The notes under the pieces: model-generated
What the model saw: only the letters and a program-made list of their open reading frames with translations
Database searches by the model: none
Told to the model about the DNA's origin: nothing
Shown: positions 25,791-37,589 of the stretch, piece after piece
Numbering within the stretch: the first letter of the stretch is position 1
Layout: each line of letters starts with the position of its first letter
Position numbers and translations under genes: made by a program
Assembly (NCBI RefSeq): GCF_021018895.1
Contig: NC_079379.1
Location: 20,458,776-20,522,775, forward strand
Reading direction: 5' to 3'
Length of the DNA stretch: 64,000 bases
Source: Seriola aureovittata
Taxonomy: Eukaryota; Chordata; Actinopteri; Carangiformes; Carangidae

Positions 25791-26837
25791 TAAAGCCACA
25801 TAAGTCTTGAAAAATGTTTAAAGGGGTGTTCAAAATAGCCAAATGCCCAGATAATCACTGTCTCCTTATCAACTCATATTTTCATCCAATAAACTTCTTA
25901 AATTAGCAACTTTCTGAAATTCTCAAAAGGCGCCAGTGGCTGAGTGTATCAGCTTCATATAGAAAACTCTTTGTACAGCTCCCTTTGGATATGCTCAAGA
26001 AATGTCAGAGAGCTGAATCTTCTCACTGTAGGCAAATATCACTGTAATGTAGATCCTGTAAAAGAAGATTTTTATACTTTTAAAAAGAATGAATTGAAAA
26101 TGAACCTATTTTCACCAAAAAAAATTTCACATACATTTTACCTGAAATGTATGTCTCCAAGCTTCCAGAGGTTTGATGCTTGATGAAGTAAGAGAGTATT
26201 TGCCATAGTACATCCTGGAAAAGCTTCTCGCCAAGGAAGTCAACAGAAAAATGAGTAGAAATTGGTTGCTTATTATGCCTCACAGGCCTTTAAAGCAACT
26301 GAAATATCAATAGACACGCAGCAGTATGGACTATAGCGTGTTTGCATTGCTAAACAGTACTTTAATAATTAAATTTCCTCCTCAAATTTTGTATAACTAC
26401 TTTTAATATTACTTTTTAATTTAAATAAAATGTTTGTACTAAAGATTTTTGAGCCAAATTTAATAGTATATGTCTTATTCTATCAATGTCCTGTACACCC
26501 TTCTCACTTGCAAAAAACAAAATAACAGCCTAAATATTAATTCATAGCAGACAATCTCAATAATGAAATTTGATACTGGCAGAAGCCATTGTTTTTTCAT
26601 GTGCGGTACAAAACTAAATGGTTTTATCGGGAGTATTAATGCTATAATTAATGCTATAAATAATGGTCTTGTTTACTGATGTAAATATGTTAGTTCCACT
26701 CCAGTGCATTGAATTATATTTATGTTAATAGTTCTACCATGGAAAGAGGAGCTTATGTAAATGTGTGTTTTTCCATTTTTAAAATGCAATGCACTTCTAA
26801 CACAATAAATAACTTTTATAGTTTAAAATAAATAAAT
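25790..26837. other. Non-coding stretch, nothing specific
   Basis: Strongly AT-rich. A small tandem lies near 26637-26660 (taatgctata twice). No gene or mobile element was recognised. Confidence 0.6.
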
Positions 26838-26945
26838 TGTTAGCACAGTTGCTTCAATGCAAGAAGGTCCACGACTCAAATCCACGACTAAGTTTAGGTC
26901 TTTTCTCTGTAGGTACAGAGTCTGTGCTCTCTGTGAGTGACACTT
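26838..26945 (+). repeat. Old copy of a fish 'gttagcac...aaggtcc' repeat
   Basis: The layout 'gttagcacagttgcttca', 'gcaagaaggtcc', then a degraded 'gactcaaatcc' and 'aggtcttttctctgtaggta' follows a very common fish repeat in which a tRNA-like B-box word (gttcgaatcc) precedes 'ggcctttctgtg'. The copy is strongly diverged. It should not be called a functional tRNA gene, because no cloverleaf can be built. Confidence 0.45.
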
Positions 26946-27014
26946 GTTCTATTGCTTCTAACTTTCACTCTGAATGATCATTTTGTAAGTAAATATAGCT
27001 GAAATCACAGCACA

Positions 27015-27060
27015 ATTTTTGTCTTCAATTTATGTGTTTAGTGATTTTGTCAGATGATGA
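27015..27060 (+). repeat. Short sequence shared with 54374-54416
   Basis: 'ttgtcttcaatttatgtgt' and 'agtgattttgtcag' recur as 'ttgtctttcatttatatgt' and 'ggtgattttgtcat' at 54379-54415. The two are probably fragments of one unnamed interspersed repeat; the body of the element could not be aligned further by eye. Confidence 0.4.
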
Positions 27061-27269
27061 GGTTATAAAATCAGGATTTTAGGAGCAGCAGAGCAGCAGC
27101 TTGGAAATGGCTTGGAAATTTGCACGTAGATTTTTAATGGGCTGTGTATCAATCACTATTTCATATTTGTTCCCTTGACTTATAACATAAACCAAACATG
27201 TATATGAGAACAGCTTTATTGTGAATTCAGCTGTATTAAAAAGTGAACAAAGAGAGTAGGATGTGATTA

Positions 27270-27800
27270 TATCAGCTGTTTACAGGTTTAACAGGTGAAC
27301 AGTTATAAACTACGTCCTCAATTTCGCACATCGTCCAGTAATACCACGTTTTTATCTAGTCTTGTTCTTATACTGCACATCTTCTACTCTATTCACCCAC
27401 TGTGTGAAACCGGAGCTGAGGGCTCTTTAAGACCCCCCTCCCTCTTCTGAAGCTCAGTGTGCTCTGATTGGTCAGCTTCCCGGCAGCAACTACACGTTCT
27501 GCGTACATCTTGCTTCCTCAGCAGCTGTAAACAAACGGTAGTGGCTGTTATAATGGCGTCGGTTCTGGCTCAACAGTTTGAGCGGGAGTCCAATCTTGAA
27601 GAAGAAGATGACAGACCCGGTCCACCTCACAAGCTACAAGCTGGAACAAGAAAACAAGTGTACCCACTGCCAGGCAATCGGAAGGAGGGAAATGGCGGAG
27701 AGACATGGAGAGAAGTGTTGCAAATAAAGTCGCTGGACAGTGCAATCGACTTAACTATATTCATAACTTGGAATAATTTTGTAAAAAATAAAAAATAAAG
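27270..27800 (+). repeat. Probable interspersed repeat with short open frame
   Basis: 'gctgagggctctttaa', 'gaagctcagtgtgctctgat' and 'tggtcagcttcccgg' are words that I associate with a dispersed fish repeat. An open frame of 113 codons (27457-27798) crosses it. From its second Met (about 27553) it reads MASVLAQQFERESNLEEEDD, acidic, then Pro/Lys-rich. This could be the N-terminal piece of a transposon-encoded or duplicated protein. I do not recognise the family, and a final 'aataaaaaataaag' gives polyadenylation-like words right after the stop. Confidence 0.4.
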
Positions 27801-30047
27801 ACTTAAACAAAAAAAATCTGTGGACACTTAAGGATCTAAGGAATACAAACAATAGAAGAATGGACAGACAAGGACTTAACCTCAAAGGTAGGGAGTTCCA
27901 CCGCTTCGCCTTGCTAAATTAACTATGTGGCTAAATTGGTTTTCTGAGCTAACTAGATATAGCATGTCAGTATTGCCAACCTTTTAAGCCTTTATATCTT
28001 TGTGTATGTTGCTACATTGCTTCACACTAATTTCATCAGGTCGCAGATGACTCCGCTATACATCATCAATCCACAAATAATAATGCAATACACACAGATT
28101 GTGAACCCGAGTCTCTAATTGGGTGACATGAAGTGGGATCTGCTCCCCTAAGAAATAACCGCGAAAATCCAGCTTCAGACTGAGTCACGGTTTTTGAGTG
28201 GTGGGCTCACAGTGAAATGTTTCAAACAGTGGATTGAACCTGGTAAAAGTTAATTCCAGCCACTGAATTCGTTGTGACATTCAAAGTAGATTTCTACAGG
28301 CAAGTGAGAACACAGTGTATTTTCGACATGGCTTCAAAACAAACAAAAAAAAAAACTCTTCCTGGCCTTCATTTTAAGTAGTTGTGTACTGTGCTGCTTA
28401 CCAAGCCACCAGGATGGCCTCACTGAGGGACATACTGTTGTCAATAGGTCTAGGAAGTAAGGTGCAGACCCCCAGCTGAGGCATTTCAGGCAAATTAAGA
28501 ATGGGTTTTGCCCTGACAGAGGTATTGTACTCCTTTTGGCATCAGCTTTGTGAATTTAGAGACCATTTACATGCACAAAAAACTATATAAGCTATACAAC
28601 ACACTATAGGAAAGGGAAAACTCAGAAAAGCATAGTTCTCTTAAAGCTAGATTTATAGTAGATTCGAGGAGTAGGTATCAACAGTGTAGATTCGATTTAT
28701 AGTTGGCAGTCAGATTTCACCTGTTGATATCACTTCCCCAATGTTAGATGCATGTGTTGTATATAATCAGGCTCTATCATGTTTTGTATTCGCCACAGTA
28801 ACTGTTTTCACAGTCTCTCATTTACTTTTACTTCAACTTATTTATTGAACTGAGTTAGATCCATATAACAGTATTTTGCTGTGTCTCGTTACTGAATAGG
28901 GGACAATCATTGTCTAATCAATTTGCTTGAGTTCATTCATTCATATGACCAGGATGAGCAGAAAGTTTTCTGTTAAATCACTTTGTTAGATGTCTAATAT
29001 TGAAAAGGAGAGGACCACTGAGAGCCTTAAAGTAAAATTCAGTTCAATCTTGTTTTTAATCTTCTCTCAGGCCTAAACAATCATTACGTAAAATTAACAG
29101 GAAGTACCCTTTAAAAAACCACCTAACAGACCGGCAGTTCATACTCATGTCCTTCCTCAAGCTACATGATGAATGTACTTGATCTTTCTCACTGGCTGTG
29201 GTGTCGTGTTTGAGTCTGGCCTGCACTCGTCTGCATTTAAAAGAAACCTGCTGCACTACAAAGCAGATGGATGGACTGAGTACACGGTCATGGCTTCAGG
29301 TGTGAGCTGCCAACAAATCAGCAGCATTTGACCCATTTAGCAGTAGCACTTTAAAGACTTTCTCTCAGTTCTCTTTCTCCATCTTCTAACAGGGCTCTAC
29401 TTTTTCCCACAGCTAGTGTTGTGCTTACTCTGGAGGTTTTCTGTTTAAGTCTCAAATGCCAGTTTAAACAGCCAGTTTGCAGGTAACTTCAAATCTGATT
29501 TAAATAACGCTGACCCTGTCATTTCTCTGATTTATTTCAGAGATTAGCATTAATGAGAGTAAACCAACAGAGTGAGACAGCAGAGATGTTTTTGTTTTTC
29601 TTCACTTTAATTTCTGTTTGAGGAGGAAAATAATCAATATAAAATTATTTTACAGCACCAGAGCATAAAATTGCCATAATATACTTTGTTATGCAGGATT
29701 TGTGGTGATTAGTGGTACTGACTTATCATTTAGTTCACTTACCAGGGTTCTGCTATTTCTTTGAAAACTCACTTTGATCCCAGTTTTTACTCTATAAAAT
29801 ATTTAGTTGCCCACCATACTCTATGATTGGAAGAGATGCATTTCTTCTTTCTTCCTCAGGTTATGATCAGAATAAAATATATTACTCTTATTTTGTTAAA
29901 TTCTACTTTGCTAGCTTAAGGTTTCCAGTCATTTTGCTTTAGAGAACCAGGCAGGAGAGTTGAGTTACATTTATTAGCTGTGGACACCATTGCATCAAAA
30001 TGTAAAAATGTTTTGGTCCTGATATTCAAAAATTGTGTAATGGAAAT
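27801..30047. other. Non-coding stretch, nothing specific
   Basis: AT-rich unique-looking DNA with no recognised exon, RNA gene or repeat. Confidence 0.6.
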
Positions 30048-30464
30048 TAGAGGTGGGCGATTGGACAGTCTTATATCGTGGACGATCTCGCTTTGGCATA
30101 TTATCTACTTTTCAGATGAATTGTACCGATCGTGTCATTAAAAGTTGCTGTATTTAAATATTAAATTTCAAAAGTTCAAATGCTGCTAACCAGCCCATTG
30201 TTAACTGTTAAACAGCTAGCCTGCTAACGGCAGCTGGTGACCGCGGCCTTATTCTGATCTGCAGCCTCGTCGGGTGAACAATAGCGGTGAGAAGACATCT
30301 GAAACAAGTGTCAAAGCGGCAGAAAGATATGAATCACAACTTCCGTCAGGACACTCACAATAAAATCAGAGCGGAAACAGGATACAGATAGTGATTAAGA
30401 TCATTGATTGTGGTTCTATGCAAAATATTGTCATATGATCCTTTTGCCAGGTCACCCACCCCTA
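30048..30464. mobile_element. Non-autonomous hAT-type element (MITE)
   Basis: The left end 'tagaggtgggcga' and the right end, read in reverse complement, 'taggggtgggtga' form imperfect terminal inverted repeats of the ggggtgggcgat type that is common in fish hAT elements. The flanking 8-mers, 'atggaaat' and 'gtgaaaat', match at 6 of 8 positions, as expected for an aged hAT target-site duplication. The 417-bp body has no transposase and contains 'gctagcctgctaacgg' and 'atgatccttttgcc'. The element was presumably mobilised in trans. Confidence 0.7.
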
Positions 30465-31777
30465 GTGAAAATTGCATGAACTTCAGTGTGTTCAAATGAC
30501 CCAAAATAAATTTTGTCCAAAAAGCAATTACTGGATGAAATCTGTAGGAGTAGTAAATAAAAAGGGTTTTAGAGTTTGAGAAATAAAAAAGAAAAGGGTT
30601 GTGGTTTTTAGATGATGTTTTTCATTTTAACTAAGAAACAAACAGAGCCTCTTCAGTGAATATAATTACCAAACCGAAACCGAGCCCAAAGCTTTATGTA
30701 ACAAAAAAGCTTGAACCTCGGTAACAGAAGTCTAACTCACGCCTACGGCGCTTTCAAAATGTCAAGACTAAGCACCTCCAGACTCATACATTATTCCTTT
30801 ATTGGAACAAAGACTCCCCCACCCACTGGAATTTTGAGATTCTTACCTCCACCCTCAAGACTTTCAACTACTGTCTCTGTCAGCTGCTCCGTGCCATTAG
30901 AGTGACTGACACCACAACACATTTCTGCTGCTGTGGCTTGTTAAGTCTCATTTCTCAGGCTCAAAGAACTCATCACTAAATGTTTTTGTTAAGCCTATTT
31001 CCTAATGGATAAACTTAGTATAGTGCCAAAAAAAGATTTTGTTGTCAGTTGAAATTTACAGGCCACCATACATTAAAGCAATGCAAGGTTTGTGAGATTA
31101 TCAGGTTGAAAGACTTCAGATAGACGGATAGAAACCTGTGTGTTTTTATATGCATCCCAACATCACCCAGCAGCACACAGTCTGTCACCACAGCTGAGGC
31201 ACTGGTGAATAAGTCAAGAAAACACAGCAGCGATGAGGCATGTATTTGTCTTTTGGTTGTGCAGTGTTGTAATGTAGCTAATAGTCATTTAGATTATTCT
31301 GCTGAAGCCAGAAATGATTTGGATCTTTAACTGTTTTTGTAGTTAGTTGTTGTGGTGTAACTCATTGTATACGTAATACACACACAAAGCCAGGCTAGCA
31401 GTTTCTCCCTGTTCCCCATCTTTTTTGCTAAGCAAAGTGTCTTTACTGATATCTTAAAAAATGCACTATCATCGTATCTACAATACACCCAGTTTCATTG
31501 AAAGCACACAGGCCACATCAAATTTCATATATACACCAGTTAGTTACAGAGCATCGCCTGCAAAGCAAATACTGCTGGAACTGGTGGGGGTTCATGGTCT
31601 TTTCAAGGGCACACAGCGGTAGTGGAGCACCCTCACCACTGACAATTGTGACCGGATCACGATTTGCCACTTCTGCTGGACTGGAAATCTCCACAGGGTG
31701 CAGTGCGAAGCCTAGATCCACTTCATTGACTTCACAACTTTTTCAATGTGCTGCTTTTGTCAGACATCCAAATCACA

Positions 31778-31780
<3 letters not shown>
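30465..31780. other. Non-coding stretch, nothing specific
   Basis: No recognised element except possibly diverged repeat text near 31590-31710 (tcaagggcacacagcggtag). The open frames here have no domain character. Confidence 0.55.
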
Positions 31781-31816
<36 letters not shown>

Positions 31817-31827
31817 CTGTATATACA
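31781..31827 (+). repeat. (TA)n microsatellite
   Basis: About 36 bases of TA with one C interruption, followed by 'ctgtatata'. Self-complementary and able to extrude. Confidence 0.95.
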
Positions 31828-33629
31828 CTCCTGAGCTGAGCTGCCGCCGCTCCAGGAAATCAAACCTGTGACATTACTGGACTCAGTCTGAGGCGATGTG
31901 TGCGTGTTCAGGCACTTTTGCACAGCTGCTGATTTAAACACTCGGCGACAGCAGTATGTGGCAGAGGGAAACATTTGGGGCGTGAATGTCTGAGAACAGA
32001 GCCTATCCTGGAAAGATCTCGTGTCTGGTGTTTGGGATTCAGCATGTGTACTTTAATATCCCCATGTCATTCAGGTTTAGCTATATCTGCTATTTGAGGA
32101 TTAGCACCTCCTGACAACGGCAAACATTGTGTTTCCTCATTTTTAGCAGATCACAGAGGGAATACCAATAAGCTTTGTTCTGGTATCTAGAGAGCGGATT
32201 CTATAGAGGAAGAGATGTGATGTCCCACCAGCTTCTGCACCCATATCTCCTTCCGCTTAATCCTGTCAACTCTCAGAGCTTCTGACTACAGAAAACAAAT
32301 TTTAATCTCAAATCTATAAACTCTAATCTTTTAATTTTCAGGGAAGCAACTTTCATTGCATGATCTAAACAGGTGGATATACTATTTCATATACTTTTAC
32401 ACAGAGGATATAATTGAAAAATTAGTTTCATATCACCAGTCGTAGGATTTGTGTGCTAAAAGTGATATCTGCCATGAGTCAGTAGCCTGAGGCTGTTGAG
32501 AGATATTTTTTTTCTTTTTAATAGCAGTGAACGTTACTTTGGGCTGTGTCTGTGACTCAAAAGGCCAGAGAGCTTTGTTGGCCTCTGTATGGGTCTGTTA
32601 GATAGCCAGAATAAAATCATGTTTTCTCTCTGTCTGTCTCTGCAGCATTTAATATTGGCGTTTGTCAGGGAATATTAGAGCAGCTGAACACACAGGGTCA
32701 TCGCTGACAGAGACGGTGCGCCTGTCTTCTCGTCTCTGTTCTGGGTGCCAAAAAAGGCTCTAGACAATGTGTCTGCACAAACTGTCTGCTCTATTCTGTT
32801 CACAGGCAAGAGCTCATCTCAAGTAAATGTGGGGGGGGGGGTCACGGAAAATCATCTTTAGAATCTGAAGTACTCTCACTGTGTTTGTGTGAGGTCTTTT
32901 CCAAACAAAACCATGTTGCCTAGGTGATCAAAACCAGTTGTTAGATAATTAGCACTTAGTTTAAGGTTTAATATCAGATATGAATTAGATCAGTCTCGCC
33001 TGAAAGTGGCACAAGGAAATCCATCCACTCAACCTGATGAAATATTCTGAGGTAGAGGCTTGGTGACACGGTGACGACTGTCAGGGCTAATTGGTAAAAT
33101 ACTGTAGCCGGCAAGCTATCCCCCTGGCATTTTGTTCTGAGGATTGCACATTTATTCAATAAAAAGAGGAAGAAAAGCTCTTCAAGCTAGCAAGCTTATT
33201 TAACTTAAGCTTGTTAGTTTGGTTCACACAGTTCATTCAAAAGACAGATTTGCACCATCGGCCTCATGTACCTGTTTGCAGACCAAAGAAAGGCACTGAA
33301 AGATATTGAGTTTACTGTCATAGAAAACTAAACAATCTAGCAGATGTTGACAATTGAGAGGCTGGTACCAATTAACTTTTGGTATTTCTGCTTAAAAAAT
33401 TACTTAAATGATTAGTCAAATTTTAAGTGCTACCAATTAGTAGGTAGTAGGAGCCCAACAACAAATTTGTGCCCTTCGGCCTCTGGCAGGTTAATCCAGC
33501 CCTCTTACTATCCATTACAAATGTGAAAGCAGCATTAGGCTACTAACATTTTCCCACTTCTAGCTTTAATCTTTAAGGGAAAAACTACATAGAGGACTGG
33601 TGTGTTGGTCAGAGTATTGTTTAGTCTTG
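31828..33629. other. Non-coding stretch with a poly-G run
   Basis: Eleven G in a row at 32831-32841. Otherwise unique-looking DNA with no supported features. Confidence 0.6.
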
Positions 33630-33868
33630 GCTCTTGTAACAACCCAGGAGCGGAAGTATAGCATAACTCTTATGCCGGTTTTAGCTACGTCAGACTTTGT
33701 GATTTGAATTTACCAATTTACAGAGTGCACCAAACCTGACCGAGCGCAGTCATAGCTACACCTGGTCTTATGATGCGTGTTCACGTGAATACACACAAAA
33801 TGTTAATTGTTGCTTAGCAACGCACCTCACTCTAACTTCAACCCTCAAACAAGCTGAAAGAGGGTGAA

Positions 33869-34179
33869 AAATTGGAGAGCAATCAGCACCTGCAGGGCGA
33901 GGGAGAGCGCCGTGTTTCCTTCCGATGCTGTAGTTGAGGGGAGAGTTTCTCCATTAGCTCAAATAAGGCTTGTCTGCCAAAACGAAAGCTCTCAATCAGC
34001 TGACTGTCCGAACAGACATCCGGTGGGTTTGTCCAATCACTGATGACTCTTTCTCCCCATAATGCACTTTCGTTATTTATTCTGTAATCAAGACGCGCTG
34101 TCATCATTGTTTTTCTTCTTGGTTGTGTGATCAATATTTTTCTGCGATCGTTACCATGGATACCAGTCTGACTTTCCAA
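33869..34179 (-). pseudogene. PIF/Harbinger transposase N-terminal remnant
   Basis: A 98-codon minus-strand frame ends with a block of the type seen at the start of Harbinger (HARBI1-like) nucleases: 'LIESFRFGRQALFEL', then 'LSPQL', then an Arg-rich stretch. This is the helix pair preceding the DDE domain. Directly after it, in another frame (33869-33913), the DNA reads TALSLALQVLIALQF, which fits the next conserved segment of the family, so a frameshift lies near 33914-33925. The DDE catalytic residues are absent. In the family the nuclease cuts and integrates the transposon with a partner Myb-like protein; this copy cannot be active. The flanks (33630-34330) are probably the rest of the degraded element, but its ends were not found. 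Confidence 0.7.
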
Positions 34180-34199
34180 CTTACACCTGCTCCATACTA

Positions 34200-35710
34200 G
34201 ATTTAAAAGTTACACCTAGGTGCAACACATACAGGCCTTAAGTCCCTGTGGTGCATTAGTCATAACTTTAAGTTGGTCGTAACTTTCAGTTCTAAGTCAG
34301 ACGTGACGTGACACCCAGGCGTACGCCCGGCTGGTGCACAACTGGACTTTTACACCCTCTTCTCTAGCTCTCACACTTTCGCTTCTCATTACATTCACAC
34401 TCGTAAGTTTGCTCATTTGGTGTGTGCCAAAGGAAAAAAATGCTAAATTGCAAACATTTAAGCACAACTACCAGGCCACGGACATCATCGGAAAAAAACC
34501 TCAAAAATATCAGCACATGAACTCTGCAGTCATGCATTTTTTAAATGAAATCTTCCTAGTTCAAATTTATCCTTTGAATGCATTCGGGTGGAATTACTCC
34601 ACCAGAAAACTGATATTTCTTTATGTTTCATAAGCCAAGACACTTTACATTCATAGATGGCAAATTTATTTTTATAATTTATGCATTTATTTTACACTGA
34701 TTACACCTTTAGCTTTAGAGCAGCTGCAGGCTTCTTTTTATTGCCAGTGACACACCACTGTCAATAATCTGGGGTCACATGCACGATTTTATGCACAAAC
34801 TGAACCACAACGGCGAACGAACGTCTAGGTGGTCGTCTGACTCCTGTTTATTAAAACTTAGCGATGCAGGACAAACAGTGGAACGAAGCAGCACACTCTG
34901 AGTGATAAGCTGGTCGTCCTTGAGCCGGAGCTGCATCTTAATACTTATTCAACTAATGAAGTCAGCATATGATTCTGACTCACTGGGTGAAACTTTGCTG
35001 GAAAGGTCAGGACCAGTTTGAAATTGCGGTCCACGACTACAAACTGCATCCAGTATGCAGTTTGACACATAACAAACAACACCAGTGGTGCCCTTGATGG
35101 TGCACAACCCAAGGAATCAATGAATAGACCTTGGCTCCATTCATTCTACCGTGGCTTTTGGCATGAAGCCTGCAGTGTCTGGTTACTCTCCACCTCCCAG
35201 TGCCTGGATGCTTCTCTATTAGCTGGACTTTATCTGAGTTGCATTCCTTTGAGTTAATTTTTTTTATTTTTTTATCAGCCTCAGCGTTCAGAAGCATCCA
35301 AATGTTAAACGCTGGTATTTTCTCTGCTTTTTTCTTTTAAGGATAGGAGGTGCTGGATGGGCAAATGAATGCAGAAGATGAGACACTGAACCACAAACAA
35401 GGTTGTGAAAAGTTTTTTTTATTTTTTTTTATTTTAATGCACCCTGTGTGGGTGGTGAGAGACAGATAATTCAGTGTGTGAGAGGCGTTCGGGTTTTTGT
35501 TTTGGGAAGCAGAGGAGGAGGAAAACTCACAGTGTTGGTCAGTTCATCTGCACTGTGGGCTGCAGCAGTGAGGAGAGCTCTCCAACTTAACCATAGGGCT
35601 TCCTAATGCTGTGAGATTACCCCATATTATCCCTTCTCAGAGGAGAGAAAAACACTATAAAAAAAATAAACCCTACAAAAACACTGAGTAACCACATAAT
35701 GAGAGCATAC

Positions 35711-35713
<3 letters not shown>
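34200..35713. other. Non-coding stretch, possible Harbinger flank then nothing
   Basis: To about 34330 the sequence may still belong to the degraded Harbinger element (gcattagtcataacttta, gttggtcgtaact). Beyond that it is AT-rich, with T-rich patches at 35254-35275 and 35414-35437. A 99-codon open frame at 34334-34633 has no recognisable domain. Confidence 0.45.

Positions 35714-35771
<58 letters not shown>
35714..35771 (+). repeat. (CA)29 microsatellite
   Basis: A perfect CA run of 58 bases. It begins a cluster of CA/GT tracts that continues to about 37.3 kb. Confidence 0.97.
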
Positions 35772-35772
<1 letters not shown>

Positions 35773-35883
35773 TGCAGCTGCTGTGGCTGTATTTTGTATG
35801 TATGGTAGACAATAATAAAACATGGCTGTGTAGGAAGGCGTCAAAGAAGATGATTACTGATGCACATGAACGTGGCGTGACGT

Positions 35884-35934
35884 GCATTCTGATCACATGC
35901 ACACACATGCTGTGTGTGCATGTGATCGGAATGC
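35884..35934. other. Near-perfect 51-nt hairpin
   Basis: Two 24-base arms, beginning 'gcattctgatcacatgca' and ending 'tgcatgtgatcggaatgc', pair with one mismatch around a 3-base centre. The sequence can form a cruciform in DNA or a very tight stem in RNA. The alternating CA/TG inner part suggests origin from the surrounding microsatellites. A microRNA precursor is unlikely, since a 3-base loop is too small unless the inner CA/TG pairs stay open. Confidence 0.85.
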
Positions 35935-36062
35935 TTGAGCGTGCATGTACAGTGACACACACACACACAGTCAAAAGTTGTCCACAGCTGCTAATGAGGA
36001 GCCAAAGGGGGCTCTCGCTCAGAAGCCAATTATCCTGTCCCTTCGGAGGAATAGTCTACGTG

Positions 36063-36089
36063 AGTGTGTGTGTGTGTGTGTGTGTGTGT
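36063..36089 (+). repeat. (GT)13 microsatellite
   Basis: A GT run that passes into 'ctctgtctctg' and then alternating purine-pyrimidine 'tgtgtacgcgtgtgtgcgcg' to about 36135, a Z-DNA-prone composition. Confidence 0.9.
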
Positions 36090-36674
36090 CTCTGTCTCTG
36101 TGTGTACGCGTGTGTGCGCGTGCATGCGTGCGTGCAGATGTTTCGAGCCACAGCCTGAGCCACTCTGTTTTTCTCTATGCCAATACGACAACAGTCTTAT
36201 TTACATAATCTTTCAGCTCTAATTACGTCTATACATACCACTTATGAAATGTTTCCCGCTCTTATGCGGAAAACATGGACTGTTGAACCTCACTAACCAG
36301 AGCGTATCAGCACTGTGTTATGAACAAAGATAAAATATATTTCTGAAAGAAAAGAAAAAAGACAAACCTGTGAGCTATGAAGATGGCTCTTTATTTCAAG
36401 CCTGGTCCCTTATTTTGCATCATCGCTGTCATTGGTTGTTTACCTCCTGCAGCAGATCTGTCTATTTGATGACCACAACTGCATAAATTATGAACAGTTT
36501 GGGGCATAAATACAGAAAATAATGCAATAGGGAGGCTGTCACCGCTACAAAAGGCTGAGTATTTCAGTCATGAATGTGCATTTTGCATCAGCAGTTTGTC
36601 ACTATTGTATCATGCTGTAGCGATGTGTTGACTTGATACAGTAGCAGCCGATATTGTTCTATTCAGACAGGTGT

Positions 36675-36690
36675 GTCTGTCTGTCTGTCT

Positions 36691-36725
<35 letters not shown>
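36675..36725 (+). repeat. Compound (TCTG)n-(GT)n microsatellite
   Basis: Four tetranucleotide units of CTGT type pass into a GT run of about 27 bases. Confidence 0.9.
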
Positions 36726-36726
<1 letters not shown>

Positions 36727-36909
36727 ATTCCACCACCGATTCTCCAAACCTCTTATAGGATAATCACACTACAAAAGGATCATTCCTTCTTCCCCTCTGT
36801 TGCACTTCTCATCCACTTAAGCTCATTTAGCCAAAGTGTTCCATGGTGAGAGCCGTCAATTTGACAGGTCTAAATGGGAATCTGTGTGAATATGGCTGTC
36901 AGTGTATGA

Positions 36910-36914
<5 letters not shown>

Positions 36915-36960
<46 letters not shown>

Positions 36961-36961
36961 T
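36915..36961 (+). repeat. Compound (GT)n-(GA)n microsatellite
   Basis: About 36 bases of GT end in a short GA run. Confidence 0.93.
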
Positions 36962-37213
36962 AGTGGTGTAAAGGCTCTGTGTGATAAGTGTAATTGTGTC
37001 ACTCTGAGCATGGCCGCCTGTTTAGAGGATGAGGTACTTCACATTAATGCTCCCCTCCTATCTAAATTGCTTCCAGCTGAATCATTAGCATATTCAAAGG
37101 CCAATTTAGGCCTGACATAGAGACTCCAGTCTAACAATGTGACAGTACAGTAATGTTTCCATTGTGTGTGTGTGAGAGAGAGTTTAAACATGTGCCGCTG
37201 TTGTAAATGTATG

Positions 37214-37215
<2 letters not shown>

Positions 37216-37252
<37 letters not shown>

Positions 37253-37294
37253 GTGTGTGTGTGTGTGTGTGTGTGCGTGCGCGTGCGCGTGTGT
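37216..37294 (+). repeat. Long compound GT/GC microsatellite
   Basis: A GT run interrupted once by TT, passing at its 3' end into 'gcgtgcgcgtgcgcgtgtg'. It is strictly alternating purine-pyrimidine over most of its length. The minus strand gives a Thr/His-rich artefact frame. Confidence 0.93.
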
Positions 37295-37589
37295 TTTCTG
37301 GTTATTTGTGTGTGCCCTCTGGCCTTCATGAGCATGTCAATAAGAGTTAAAGGACTACACAAGAACAGATGATTCTCCAGGGTCTACAATGACCCTTAGA
37401 GCCGAAACACAAAGTGTGTTCGAGAAAGCCTTCACAAGCTATCAGTCAAGTGTGGGTCCGTGTTTGTGTGTGCGTTACAAACATGCACTTTGGCCAAAAA
37501 AGGCAACTTTTGTTTGCCCTCTTGCGTGCGTGTGGTCGTGCAGTTTTAAATGCAAGAGGCCATGGGTGCACGCATGTGTATGAAAGTGT

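Noticed and set aside
26838..26945. tRNA gene
   Set aside because: Only a degraded B-box-like word is present, within a known repeat layout; no cloverleaf can be formed.
28209..28230. miR-203-like word 'gtgaaatgttt'
   Set aside because: The match stops after the seed region and there is no opposing arm.
33046..33062. let-7-like microRNA
   Set aside because: Only 'tgaggtag' matches; the following bases differ and no precursor hairpin is visible.
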